A stretch of DNA of 64,000 bases from Bacillota bacterium (GTDB taxonomy: Bacteria; Bacillota; Clostridia; Lachnospirales; Lachnospiraceae), in NCBI GenBank assembly GCA_023399055.1, contig JAEWQV010000010.1, positions 310,001-374,000 on the forward strand. Direction: 5' to 3'. The notes under the pieces are model-generated. The model had not been told where the DNA came from. It worked only from the letters and a program-made list of their open reading frames with translations, and ran no database searches. Every line of letters begins with the position of its first letter. Position 1 is the first letter of the stretch. A program made the translations under genes and the position numbers. Shown one piece after another: positions 43,433 to 53,300 of this stretch.

Positions 43433-44391
43433 TTTAGCTCTCCCGGAATAACAATACCCTTTAAAAAACCCTGTGGCTTTTGCTCTAAAGTTTCAAAGGC
43501 TTGTTGGATATTGTCTAGTGTAAATGTATGACTGATTAACTTATCCATCGCAAAGGTACCGTTGTTTAAACAAGCTGCCGCACGTCTCATATCATCCATT
43601 TCATTATTAGAGTACAGTCCATGTGCAACCCTTACTTCGATGGATTTTTCCATTGCTGTCTTATAATCAAAGGCCGCTTCGCTTTCATAGGAACTCATGA
43701 GCACTAATCTGCCCTTACCTTTTCTAAGGCTCTGCATAGAGGTATTCACCGTCTTTGGACTTCCGGTGCCGTCAATCGCAAAATCCACCATATGTCCGCC
43801 AGTAATTTCGGCAACCGTGCTTACAACGTCCTGCTTTAATGGATTGATGGTATATGCTGCGCCATATTCCTTTGCAAGCTTTAATTTGTCATCATCAATG
43901 TCAACTGCGATTAACCCGGAAAGCAAATTACCGGACATTGCTTGAATACACCATAATCCCATAGCGCCACAGCCCATAATTAAACCATAATCACCACATT
44001 CCGGTGCAGCTGCTCTTATTACAGTTACAATACATTTTAGAGGTTCTCCAAAGGTATGTATTGGATTAACCTCTGAAGAAAGCTTCACACATTTTGATTT
44101 ATGAAAAGCCACATAATCAGAGAAACCATCCATGTTAGGTAATAGGGCTGTTACAAGATCCCCTACTTTAAAATCAGTTACATTTTCTCCGACAGCTATT
44201 ACAACACCGCCGCACTCATGTCCTACCGTCAACGGATAGTCGTTAATATGTCCCTTCCAGTGATTTAATTCCCAATTACATAGACCACAGACTTCCACCT
44301 TAACAAGTACTTCGTCCGGTCCATTTACTACATCAATTTCACGTAATTCCATAGTTCTTGGTGCAACCATATAAGCTCTTCTTGATTTCAT
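43429..44391 (-). CDS. zinc-dependent medium-chain (sorbitol/threonine type) dehydrogenase
   Basis: 320 residues. The N-terminal GroES-like domain has CGLCNWELNHWKGH (catalytic-zinc Cys around residue 36) and VGHECGG (His-Glu). The Rossmann domain has the GCGAMGLWCIQ coenzyme motif. The four-cysteine structural zinc loop of typical alcohol dehydrogenases is absent, which shortens the protein to about 320 residues. It would oxidise a sugar, polyol or sugar acid using NAD. It is coupled to the following Gfo/Idh/MocA gene by an ATGA overlap, and GGAGG precedes its ATG. It lies about 100 bases after the permease gene. Confidence 0.85.
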   Translation of the reverse strand: MKSRRAYMVAPRTMELREIDVVNGPDEVLVKVEVCGLCNWELNHWKGHINDYPLTVGHECGGVVIAVGENVTDFKVGDLVTALLPNMDGFSDYVAFHKSKCVKLSSEVNPIHTFGEPLKCIVTVIRAAAPECGDYGLIMGCGAMGLWCIQAMSGNLLSGLIAVDIDDDKLKLAKEYGAAYTINPLKQDVVSTVAEITGGHMVDFAIDGTGSPKTVNTSMQSLRKGKGRLVLMSSYESEAAFDYKTAMEKSIEVRVAHGLYSNNEMDDMRRAAACLNNGTFAMDKLISHTFTLDNIQQAFETLEQKPQGFLKGIVIPGELK

Positions 44392-44489
44392 ACATAACCT
44401 CCAAATGTATTAATAACTAATATGTGAATTTACTGTAAAAAGAATCTATTATTTATTCTTATATACAACCTTAATATTAAAAAGTTCTG

Positions 44490-45389
44490 TTATCCTTTAA
44501 CTCCACCCAGGGTTAATCCTTTTACAAAATATTTTTGAAGAAATGGGTAAATAATTGCGACAGGTAATATGGTAATTATGATACCTGCCATTTGGATACC
44601 CGTGGGATAGGCGTTTGGCCTAATACTTTCTGGTATCTGAGATACTACGGAGCCTATGGACTGTATCATATTTCGAATATGCAGCTGCAATGGCCATTTT
44701 TCTACTGATCTCATAAAGAGCATTCCGTTGTACCATTCATTCCATCTGTCTACACCATAATACAAAGCAATCGTTGCAAGCATTGGTTTCGATAATGGCA
44801 ATGCGATTCTTACCAGTATCATTATTTCTCCCGCACCGTCAATCTTTGCAGCTTCACGCATTTCTTCCGGTAACCCCTGAAAATAGGATCTCATAATCAT
44901 CATGTTCATGATGCTGATACCAAAGGGAAGAATCATAGCTGCATAATTATCAATGAGTCCCATGTTTTTAATTAATAAATATCCAGGAATTAGACCACCT
45001 TGAAAAAACATGGTAAATACTACAAAAGAGTTCACTAATCTTCTACCTGGAATTGGCTTTGAGAGTACATATGCCAATGTTACTGTAAGGAATAGGTTAT
45101 AAGGCACACCTAGTAGCACAACAATAAAGGTTGTTCTAAACCCGTACAAAAGAGATTTCCAGCTAAAGATGAACTGATAGGAACTGAAATCAAGTTCCGG
45201 TGGATATAATAAGAATTTATTTTTTACAGCCACTCCATAGGGTACAATGGAAGTCAGAAAACTGCTGTAAAAAGGATAAAGTATAATTAATCCATAAAAA
45301 CACAATAACGCAGTGATGATAATACTGGATGGTTTTGGCTTCTTAAATTTTTTATTTTTATTTACAGAAGGACTGATATTATTTTTCAT
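44490..45389 (-). CDS. ABC transporter permease (LplC/YtcP type)
   Basis: 299 residues with six predicted spans and the EAA loop EEMREAAKIDGAGEIMILVRIALP. Its C-terminus (KGLTLGGVKG) is typical of the LplC group of sugar permeases, which usually work with a long LplA-type lipoprotein. AAGGAGGAG precedes the ATG, and it follows the LplB-type partner with a 12-base gap. Upstream lies a YesM/YesN system, which commonly controls such importers in Firmicutes. The binding protein is missing from the immediate operon and is probably the 551-residue lipoprotein at 35830. Confidence 0.9.
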   Translation of the reverse strand: MKNNISPSVNKNKKFKKPKPSSIIITALLCFYGLIILYPFYSSFLTSIVPYGVAVKNKFLLYPPELDFSSYQFIFSWKSLLYGFRTTFIVVLLGVPYNLFLTVTLAYVLSKPIPGRRLVNSFVVFTMFFQGGLIPGYLLIKNMGLIDNYAAMILPFGISIMNMMIMRSYFQGLPEEMREAAKIDGAGEIMILVRIALPLSKPMLATIALYYGVDRWNEWYNGMLFMRSVEKWPLQLHIRNMIQSIGSVVSQIPESIRPNAYPTGIQMAGIIITILPVAIIYPFLQKYFVKGLTLGGVKG

Positions 45390-45401
45390 TGTTTCTCCTC
45401 C

Positions 45402-46370
45402 TTATATAAGCTTGGCATCTTTGTCAAATTTACCAATAACAAAATTAGCAACTAATAAAAGCACACAATTGGTAATTCCCTTAAATAACCCTACCGCTGT
45501 ACTCATGCTGTAATCTGCTGATTGTACAAAGGATATACGATATATGTAAGTATCAATAATATCCGCCGTACTATAAACGGTTGGATTATATAGGTTAAAG
45601 ATCTGATCAAAATCACCATTTAAAGCATTACCCACCTGTAAGATAAGGAGTATTGCAGCTGTTCCCATGATAGAAGGCCAGGTGATATGGAGCGCACATT
45701 TTAGTCGATTTGCACCATCAATCTTCGCACTCTCGTATAAGGACGGGTCAATCGAAGCTATGGCTGCCATATAGATAATGCAGGACCAACCAGCTTCCTT
45801 CCAGATTGTTGTAACAATTAGAATGATTCGAAATATAATTCCGCTACTTAACCACTTAATAGAGGAGCCCCCAACTGCTTCCAACATACCATTAATAGCA
45901 CCATCAGTAGCAAATAAAGCTAACATAATACCTGCAATCGTTACCCAGGATAAAAAATGTGGTAATGTAAAAATAACCTGTAGCGTTCTCTTTAACTTAT
46001 TGGATACCAGCTCATTTAGACCAATTGCAAGAAGTATTGGCACTGGGAAGGTAAAGATCAGTTTCAACAATGAAATTACAATTGTATTTTTAATAACATT
46101 CCAAAACTCTGTTCTACCGAATAAGATTTTAAAGTTATCAAAATTTACCCATTCACTGCCTGTGATTCCTTTTGCTATGGAATAATCTTTAAATGCCAAC
46201 TGTATTCCATACATCGGTGCATAGGCGAACACTGCAAAAAACACAACACCAAAAATCATTAATGGATATAGCTTTCTATAATGCCACATCTCTCTTCGCA
46301 GCCTTTTCATTCTTTCCCGATATGGCAATCTTTTGGGTGAATTTATTGCTTTCATTTTCATATTGCTCAT
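45402..46370 (-). CDS. ABC transporter permease (LplB/YteP type)
   Basis: 322 residues with a basic N-terminal extension, then six spans. The family marker EWVNFDNFKILFGRTEFW and the EAA loop YESAKIDGANRLKCALHITWP are visible. AGGAGG is eight bases from the ATG at 46370. B. subtilis relatives such as YteP and LplB import pectin-derived or related oligosaccharides together with an LplA-type lipoprotein. It opens the minus-strand group of permeases, dehydrogenases, glycosidase and GH130. The preceding spacer 46371-46747 holds a hairpin element, a partial copy of it, and a TATAAT box near 46395-46400 with a poor -35. Confidence 0.9.
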   Translation of the reverse strand: MSNMKMKAINSPKRLPYRERMKRLRREMWHYRKLYPLMIFGVVFFAVFAYAPMYGIQLAFKDYSIAKGITGSEWVNFDNFKILFGRTEFWNVIKNTIVISLLKLIFTFPVPILLAIGLNELVSNKLKRTLQVIFTLPHFLSWVTIAGIMLALFATDGAINGMLEAVGGSSIKWLSSGIIFRIILIVTTIWKEAGWSCIIYMAAIASIDPSLYESAKIDGANRLKCALHITWPSIMGTAAILLILQVGNALNGDFDQIFNLYNPTVYSTADIIDTYIYRISFVQSADYSMSTAVGLFKGITNCVLLLVANFVIGKFDKDAKLI

Positions 46371-46496
46371 GTCATTTCCTCCTTGTCGATTTTTATTATA
46401 TTTGAAAAACGAAAGGGCGAAAATGTAATGAAGTTTGTTCTTTTGGTAATATAATCAGATAACAAATTCTTACAATCTATTGCTATAGAAAAGCAC

Positions 46497-46545
46497 GGAT
46501 ACTAGCTTCCATTTAACTTATTAGACCGTTGCTTGCTACTATCTA
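46497..46545. repeat. partial copy of the long hairpin element (5' arm only)
   Basis: GGATACTAGCTTCC (46497-46510) is identical to the 5' outer arm of copy 1 (22688-22701). A diverged TTAGACCGTTGCTTG-like stretch follows, corresponding to TTGACCGTCATCT there. The centre and 3' arm are missing. It abuts the full copy 2. Confidence 0.65.
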
Positions 46546-46550
46546 TAGAG

Positions 46551-46703
46551 AAAGGGCGCATATTACCTTCCTCACACACAGATGGACAGACATCTTGCCT
46601 ATTTGTATTTCATTTTATCGAACATAAATGTTCGTTAATGTCATACAAAATATACAATCTGTCTGTCAAACAGTGCATTTCTGTAAGGTAATATACGCCC
46701 TTT
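46551..46703. repeat. long hairpin element, copy 2
   Basis: Outer arms 46551-46569 and 46685-46703 pair at 18 of 19 positions but differ in sequence from the arms of copy 1. A GACAGACA/TGTCTGTC stem and an inner stem (46602-46614 with 46637-46649) follow. The centre CGAACATAAATGTTCG and the 3' box CAGTGCATTT are identical to copy 1. It lies 45 bases past the histidine-kinase stop and may also stop transcription. Confidence 0.85.
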
Positions 46704-46747
46704 GCTGTATTTTTACGTTATTTCCAACGATTCTTTATTCAAGTAAC

Positions 46748-48574
46748 CTATAGTTCCATTTGCAGTCTGATTTTTATTGTCACAGTTGTGCCTAAGCCTT
46801 TGGTGCTTTCGATGTTTAGACCACAATCTTCTCCGTATTGAAGTTTTATTCTCAGATTAATATTAGAAAGTCCTATACTGCTTTTTGCCTTATCTATATC
46901 ATAAAAGCTGTCACTGGGGGATTTCATAAAGGTTTGATTGATTTCCTGTACCTTGTCCTGGTCCATCCCGACACCATCATCAGTTATCTTAATAATTCCA
47001 TACTCACCGTCCATATAGCCATGCACATTTACAGTTATTTTCTTTTCTGTTGCTTCCAAACAGTAGTTCACAGTATTTTCGATTACTGGCTGCAAGGACA
47101 TCTTAAGCATACTATAGGGATACATGGCTTCATCTGTATCTATATGCATAACTAGTCTCTCATTATAGCGGATGGATACTATCTTGTAATAGTCCTCCAG
47201 GGATTCTATTTCCTTTTTAATGGTTGTGACCTTTCCACCCTTTATACTATACCTGAAAATCTTCGCCATGCTCGTGGTTATGACTTGAATTTCTTTTATT
47301 TTATAAACCACAGCAATTGATCGGATGCATTCCAAAGTATTATATAAAAAATGCGGATTTATCTGGCTCTGCAGAGTCAGCATTTCTGCTTCTTTCTGTA
47401 ATAATTCCTTCTCATATAATTGAGAGGTCATATCAAAGATGCGTCGGTCTAAACTATAGATATTATCAAGCATGGTATTAATTCGATCAGCTATGATGCC
47501 AAACTCGTTTTGTTCTGTAACAACGATTCTATGCTTTCTGTTTTCATTTCCTATCTTATCAAGCGCTTCTGTAATTTGCTCTAATGGTCTGGTTATGCTG
47601 TTTGTCATAATAAATCCAAATACAAACACAATTATAATGGAAAATACGGATACTCCTATCCCCCAGTAAAAGGTCTTTGAAGAGTCCTGAAAAACCTCTC
47701 TTGTTGGAACAATATTAATCGAATTCCATCCAGTTGTCTCCTGCTTATTTATTAGGACAAAACTTTCACGCCCCATAAAATTCATTGTTTGAATATCTGA
47801 CTGACCACCTATTTTATGATTTAAAATCATATTTCCAATTTCATTATTTATTTCATCTGAAGTATAATCAGAATTTAAAGCCATGATATAACCATTACCA
47901 TCGGTAATAAGAACTGTAGCCCCTTCGGTGGCGGCTGTTGAATCCACAACTTCAAACATTAATGAGTTTTTCACCCACAAAATACACGTTCCCAGTTTCT
48001 TATTAACTTCATTAAACTCTCCGGAGGTATAGTAGATTGGAAGTACATATGCAAAGCTTTTATTTGAATATATTTTAGGTTCTAGAGCAAGGTTTGTAAT
48101 ATACATACTCTGTGTCAGATTTTTTATATCATAATCCGTAAGTAATTTCTTATAGGATGCATAACTGAATTGGTTAGTTATGGATATAATCGTATTCTTG
48201 TCATCTACAACGACAATATCAATTAAAATATCATTCGCATTAATAATGTTTTTATTGTAGTTATGAATGATTTCGATTAAATCAGTTCTCCTTTTAATAT
48301 TACTGCTATTTGAGTTATTTAAATCCAACAATTCTTGCGTAAATTCATTTAGAACAATTGATTTTCCGATGGAGGACACTCGATCTAATGCCTGATTAAT
48401 CAATGTATTTGTCTGTTGTATTGTACTATAACATTTCTCGGCGCTTTCACTGTTCTGTCGTTTAAACATTGTAACATTATAGAATAATTGAGTAATAAGA
48501 ATAATGGCAATACAAAAAACAAATAAAATAACTAACTGATTGCGAAGACCCATGTTTTTTAATTTATTTATCAT
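46748..48574 (-). CDS. sensor histidine kinase (YesM family)
   Basis: 608 residues. One membrane span near residues 13-33, an extracellular sensor region of about 260 residues and a second span (around 297-320) are followed by a HAMP segment (SITRPLEQITEALDKI). The His_kinase motif is LQSQINPHFLYNTLECIRSIA. The ATP-binding domain has VIENTVNYCLEA and DDGVGMDQ. This LytS/YesM-like layout phosphorylates AraC-type YesN regulators. The start is the ATG after GGAGG. It is co-oriented with the response regulator 23 bases upstream and the LplB/LplC permeases downstream, so it probably senses the sugar imported by that system. Confidence 0.92.
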   Translation of the reverse strand: MINKLKNMGLRNQLVILFVFCIAIILITQLFYNVTMFKRQNSESAEKCYSTIQQTNTLINQALDRVSSIGKSIVLNEFTQELLDLNNSNSSNIKRRTDLIEIIHNYNKNIINANDILIDIVVVDDKNTIISITNQFSYASYKKLLTDYDIKNLTQSMYITNLALEPKIYSNKSFAYVLPIYYTSGEFNEVNKKLGTCILWVKNSLMFEVVDSTAATEGATVLITDGNGYIMALNSDYTSDEINNEIGNMILNHKIGGQSDIQTMNFMGRESFVLINKQETTGWNSINIVPTREVFQDSSKTFYWGIGVSVFSIIIVFVFGFIMTNSITRPLEQITEALDKIGNENRKHRIVVTEQNEFGIIADRINTMLDNIYSLDRRIFDMTSQLYEKELLQKEAEMLTLQSQINPHFLYNTLECIRSIAVVYKIKEIQVITTSMAKIFRYSIKGGKVTTIKKEIESLEDYYKIVSIRYNERLVMHIDTDEAMYPYSMLKMSLQPVIENTVNYCLEATEKKITVNVHGYMDGEYGIIKITDDGVGMDQDKVQEINQTFMKSPSDSFYDIDKAKSSIGLSNINLRIKLQYGEDCGLNIESTKGLGTTVTIKIRLQMEL

Positions 48575-48597
48575 TTCACAGTTAACCTCCGTTTTGG

Positions 48598-50031
48598 TTA
48601 ATCAACCATTTCAATTGGCTTCTGCCTATATTGTGTAGGTGTTGCTCCATAAGTCTTCTTAAATAACTTACAAAAATAAAAATAGTCGACATATCCTGCC
48701 TTCTCAGATACTTCAGCAATGGTATAAGAGGTTGTTACTAGTAATTTCTTTGCATGTTCCATTCGAATCTTGTTCAAATATTCCGAGTAAGTCATACCGG
48801 TATATCTCTTAAACAGGAAACACGCATAATTTTTATTCACATAAAACATTTGCGACAAATCTTTTAGCTTTATTTGCTGATTAAAATTCTTGTTCATATA
48901 TTTTAATATTTTTTTGAAGTTTGAACTTCTTAGTTCATCATCCTCCATTTCAAATTCCGTATGTCCAAAGATATACTGTGCTTCATCCATCAAGGTATGG
49001 CACATAGCCACCATGCTTTCATATTTAGATTCCAGCTGCTGCCACTCACATAAATCCAACATCGAATTTTGAAATTTACTTGGAGCAATCAACTCTATAT
49101 GCATAATGATACGATTCCATAAATAACATAGATCTTCGACACTATAGTTTTTCTCAAGAAACATCTGAGGTATTTCGTCAATTAATTGAGTAAAATCCAC
49201 CAACTGCCCTTCATTTAATATCTTTGTTATTCTTATAATAAAGGGTATCAGTTTTTGTGATTGTGTTTCTTGATACGAATAAGTATCTATTTTATTAGTT
49301 ATAAATAAACTATTTGCTGCAATAGATGCTTGTGTGATTAAATCAGGTATTTCTTCTATTGAATTGGATAATTTACTTATCCCCAAAGTCATAGAAAATC
49401 CCTGTCCTTTTATAGTGTCAAACAAATCATTCTCACAATTAAGGATATAATAAACCTTATTGGACATAGTAATATCAACGTATTCCAAATTTGGGGAATC
49501 CTTTAAAAGGTCCTTTATTCCAGACTCAACTATTCCATTTATTACAACAACCTGATAATGCGAAAATTTACTATGTAGTCCATACTGCTCCGGTTTAATT
49601 TCATTTGGCGCATCAATTATCATTTCAATAATTCGTTTGTTCTTTTCTTCTAGTTTTTGATCCAACTTTTTCTTCAGACGTTCCAACAAAATATCCGTTT
49701 CGTCTTCATCCACTGGTTTTAATACATAATCGAAGGCTCCTTGACGAATGGCTTCTTGCGCATAATCAAATTGGCCAAAGCCACTAATGATAATTACCTC
49801 GGTATCGAGCTCATGCTTTCTAATCTCATTCAATAACTCCATGCCGTTTAAAATTGGCATACGAATATCTGTAAAAACGACATCCGGTTTTTTCTCTAAT
49901 ATCTCCTGTAAAGCCAAAGTCGCAGATTCATAAGCACCTACTACCATTAATCCATAATTGTCCCATCTAAAAGTCTCCTGAATTCCCTTTAAGGTCCATG
50001 GTTCATCATCTACAAGCATTACACGATACAT
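48598..50031 (-). CDS. response regulator with AraC-type DNA-binding domain (YesN family)
   Basis: 477 residues. An N-terminal receiver domain (1-120) has the acidic pair DDE (8-10), the phospho-acceptor Asp55 in VVFTDIRMP and Lys in VLKPVDEDE. A middle region of about 250 residues follows, then a C-terminal AraC helix-turn-helix pair (around 370-470; IKLKDLSQMFYVNKNYACFLFKRY, TIAEVSEKAGYVDYFYFCKLFKK). It is the partner of the YesM-like kinase and probably activates the LplB/LplC operon, the large binding-protein operon, or both. The upstream spacer 50032-50356 carries a tandem repeat and a terminator but no promoter I could identify with confidence. Confidence 0.92.
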   Translation of the reverse strand: MYRVMLVDDEPWTLKGIQETFRWDNYGLMVVGAYESATLALQEILEKKPDVVFTDIRMPILNGMELLNEIRKHELDTEVIIISGFGQFDYAQEAIRQGAFDYVLKPVDEDETDILLERLKKKLDQKLEEKNKRIIEMIIDAPNEIKPEQYGLHSKFSHYQVVVINGIVESGIKDLLKDSPNLEYVDITMSNKVYYILNCENDLFDTIKGQGFSMTLGISKLSNSIEEIPDLITQASIAANSLFITNKIDTYSYQETQSQKLIPFIIRITKILNEGQLVDFTQLIDEIPQMFLEKNYSVEDLCYLWNRIIMHIELIAPSKFQNSMLDLCEWQQLESKYESMVAMCHTLMDEAQYIFGHTEFEMEDDELRSSNFKKILKYMNKNFNQQIKLKDLSQMFYVNKNYACFLFKRYTGMTYSEYLNKIRMEHAKKLLVTTSYTIAEVSEKAGYVDYFYFCKLFKKTYGATPTQYRQKPIEMVD

Positions 50032-50130
50032 ATTCTACACCCTTTCCCGAACATAATTAGTTAATTGAAATTATATCACAAGAATCCTTAGGTTAATTTT
50101 ATCATCCAAAGAGAAGTTAGTAAATGTATA

Positions 50131-50233
50131 ATAGTAGGTACATTATGAAATAAAATCAGATTACATAGTAGCTAGTTCACTATGAAATAAATCAAATTAC
50201 ACAGTAGTAAGTTTATTATGAAATAAATCAGAT
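50131..50233. repeat. three tandem units of about 34-36 bases
   Basis: Units at about 50131-50164, 50165-50200 and 50201-50233 share ATAGTAG, TATGAAATAAA and ATCA-AT-AC segments. They lie about 100-200 bases upstream of the response-regulator start and end directly at a terminator palindrome. There are no spacers between units, so this is not CRISPR. Confidence 0.7.
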
Positions 50234-50275
50234 AAATGAAAGGCTTGTATTCAATTGAATACAAGCCTTTCATTT
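50234..50275. terminator. 42-base perfect palindrome, terminator of the surface-protein gene
   Basis: AAATGAAAGGCTTGTATTCAA is followed by its exact reverse complement, giving 21-base arms with no unpaired loop in the DNA. It is 82 bases past the stop of the minus-strand surface protein gene, and T-rich sequence follows on either strand. Confidence 0.8.
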
Positions 50276-50356
50276 ACACGCTCTAGAATAATGCAAGATT
50301 TAATTTCAAGTACTAATAACTTGATTGATTAATAACGGCGATCATTTCTTATAACA

Positions 50357-53300
50357 TTAATTATTATATTTTGTATTTTTAATAAAATAACGAAACACAA
50401 TACAACCGCCAGCAGCAATTCCTAATATTACCATTATTAGAATCTGCTCCCCTGTCTTAGGGATTGCGGTATCTGATGAATCGGAGGAATTCTCATTTAA
50501 TACGTCATTATTGCCTTTGTTCTCATTATTGCTATCATTATTTTGATCACTATTCCCAACTTCGCCCTTGTTATCTTCATTATTTGTTAAATCTCCATCC
50601 TCTAAAGAACTACTATCCTTCGTCGGATTTTCACCCGAAGTAGAACCATTATCCTCGGGTATATTTCCATCTATTTCTTCAGTTTCAGTATTATCCACAG
50701 GCGTTGGAGTAATTTCAGTTGAGGAATCATCTCCATCATTTGAATTATCTTCCTCTGAAACATAACCATCTAGAGTTCCATATAAATCAACTATAAAACT
50801 ATATGGTGAAAAGTGTTTTGCTGTAAACTGAACACATTCGACACCCTCCTCAGTTACTAACATAGATGGTAGTACATATAGTTTATTATCAATTATACAT
50901 AATACTTTCAGTTTATCCTTATAAGTTTGAAGTTCATCCGGGATAGGAACAATTATATCTACTGTCGTTCCCTCTTTCGGTTGTACTTTTATTTCAGTAC
51001 CTTTCTCGTAAATACTGATATCCATTGGGAATATAATAACTTCAGCATCTTTCATTATATCAATCTGCTGCAGTTTTTCGCGGACCATTACTTCTACAGC
51101 CTCATCCTTTTTTAAACGTATTTCTACTGATTTATTAAATACATCACCACCTGAAATTACTTGAATTTTATTAGGATTGCTGATACCCTCTGGAACTTCC
51201 ACTACTGTGACAGTCTTTTCCTCTACCTCTTCTTCCGGAGTATTAGGTATCGGATTTTCGATGTTTGTATCGGCTATTTTAACAATAATCTTGGCTGTAT
51301 CATATTTCAAGGAATCAAAAACTGAAGTAGCTTTTATGATATACTCACCAATCTCCGCATCAGAAGCCACACTGACTTTTCCATTGTCATTTACTGTTAC
51401 TTTTCCTGTTTCATCATAGGTGGACCATGTTACACCTTTATCCGCATCACCTTTAGCAATTACTTCTGCTTGAAGTTGTAGCGATCCGCCTTTTACTATT
51501 GTAAAGGTTTTAGGGCTAACAGTAACACTAGTAACAGAAGCTACTTCCTTTACTGTTATGGTAGCTGTGTCAAACTTGCTTTCATCAACTAATGAGGTTG
51601 CCTTAATATTATAATCTCCAATCGCTGCATCAGAAGCTACACTGACTTGTCCGTTATTATCCACAGTTACGTTTCCCGTCTCATCATTGGTGGACCAAAT
51701 TACGGTTTTATCCGCATCTCCTTTCACAATAACATCAGCTTGAAGTTGCTGCGCACCTCCTTTAACAATAGTTGAAGTTTTTGGATTAACGGAAACACTG
51801 GTAATAGAAGGTATTTCCTTCACGGTAACAGTAGCTGTATCTGACATACTCTCATCTGCTAAAGAAGTAGCTTTAATTATGTAATTTCCCGGTATTGCAT
51901 CAGCAGCAACACTTACAAGACCATTATTATCCACTGTGACTTTCCCTGTTTCATCATAACATGTCCAGTTAACCGAATTATCGACTTCTCCGATTACGTC
52001 AACCGCTACTTGAAATTGTTGCGTCTCACCCAAATATAACGTTGTTGTCTTTGGACTGATTGTTACACTATTTACACCATCCGGCAGTTTAACTGTAATA
52101 GTTGCTGTATCAGATTTAGTTTCGTCAATAACAGAAGTAGCTTTAATTACATAATTTCCGGGAATAGCGTCTTGAGCTACATATACTTGACCATAGTTAT
52201 CGACTGTTACTTTTCCTGTTTCATCGTAACTTGTCCAAGTAACCGATGTATCTGCTTCCCCTGTCACAAGCACGTCGACTTGTAATTGTTTTGATTCTCC
52301 TATTACTATTGTAGCCGTCTTAGGGATGACAGTCACACTATTTACAGCCGGTATTTCCTTTACAGTAACAGTCGCTGTATCAGACTTAGTTTCATCAACA
52401 ACAGAAGTAGCTTTAATCATATAATTCCCGGGAGTCGCATCTGCTGCTACAGTTACTAGTCCTTTATTATCAACTGTTACCTTACCTGTTTCATCATAGC
52501 TCATCCAATTAACGGATGTATTTGCTTCCCCAGTAACAAGTACTTCGGCATGTAACTGTTTAGTTTCTCCTTTAAAAGCTGTAGAAGTTTTAGGAGTAAC
52601 TGTTACACTTTTAATTGCAGCTGCTTCCTTTACCGTAATCGTTGCTGTATCAGACTTAGTCTCATCAGCAACTGAAGTAGCTTTAATTATATAATTTCCA
52701 GGAGTCGCATCTGCCGCTACAGTTACCTGACCATTACTATCCACTGTTACTTTTCCTGTTTCATCATAGCTTGTCCATACTACTGCTGTATCTGCACCAT
52801 CACTAACAGTAACATTAGCTGATAGAGTAGTAGAGGTACCAGGGAGTACATCTACAACCTTTGGAGACACACTTACACTAATAACCTCAGGTGATGGAAT
52901 ATTATCAACAATACCCCCACTTGTCGCATAGGTTGGCTTCATTGAGGATATAAATAATCCAGAATCATATTTTTCATCCTTAGTATCAGCTATTACAATT
53001 TTAGCTGTATGAATTTCCCGTTCCATATCCAATAATGCAATAATTTTCTGTGGTGCTGAGATACCATTATATTCAATAGCTAAATTTATATTTTTATTTA
53101 ATTTTGCTTCTGTTACTACTTTTAATGGTACATTTCCAGGGAACTTAGCATAATTAACTCCGTCTATAATAACTGCTGCACCATCAACTATGTCATTAAG
53201 ATATTCTGGGAACTCATCTGAGCCAAACATAAAGATAAATTCGACCGCATTCTTTCCTTCTGGCACAGTAAATTGGAATTCCAGTGCAAACGCATCTTTA

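Noticed and set aside
45778..46185. 135-codon open frame on the plus strand
   Set aside because: Antisense to the LplB-type permease; hydrophobicity mirrors the permease sequence.
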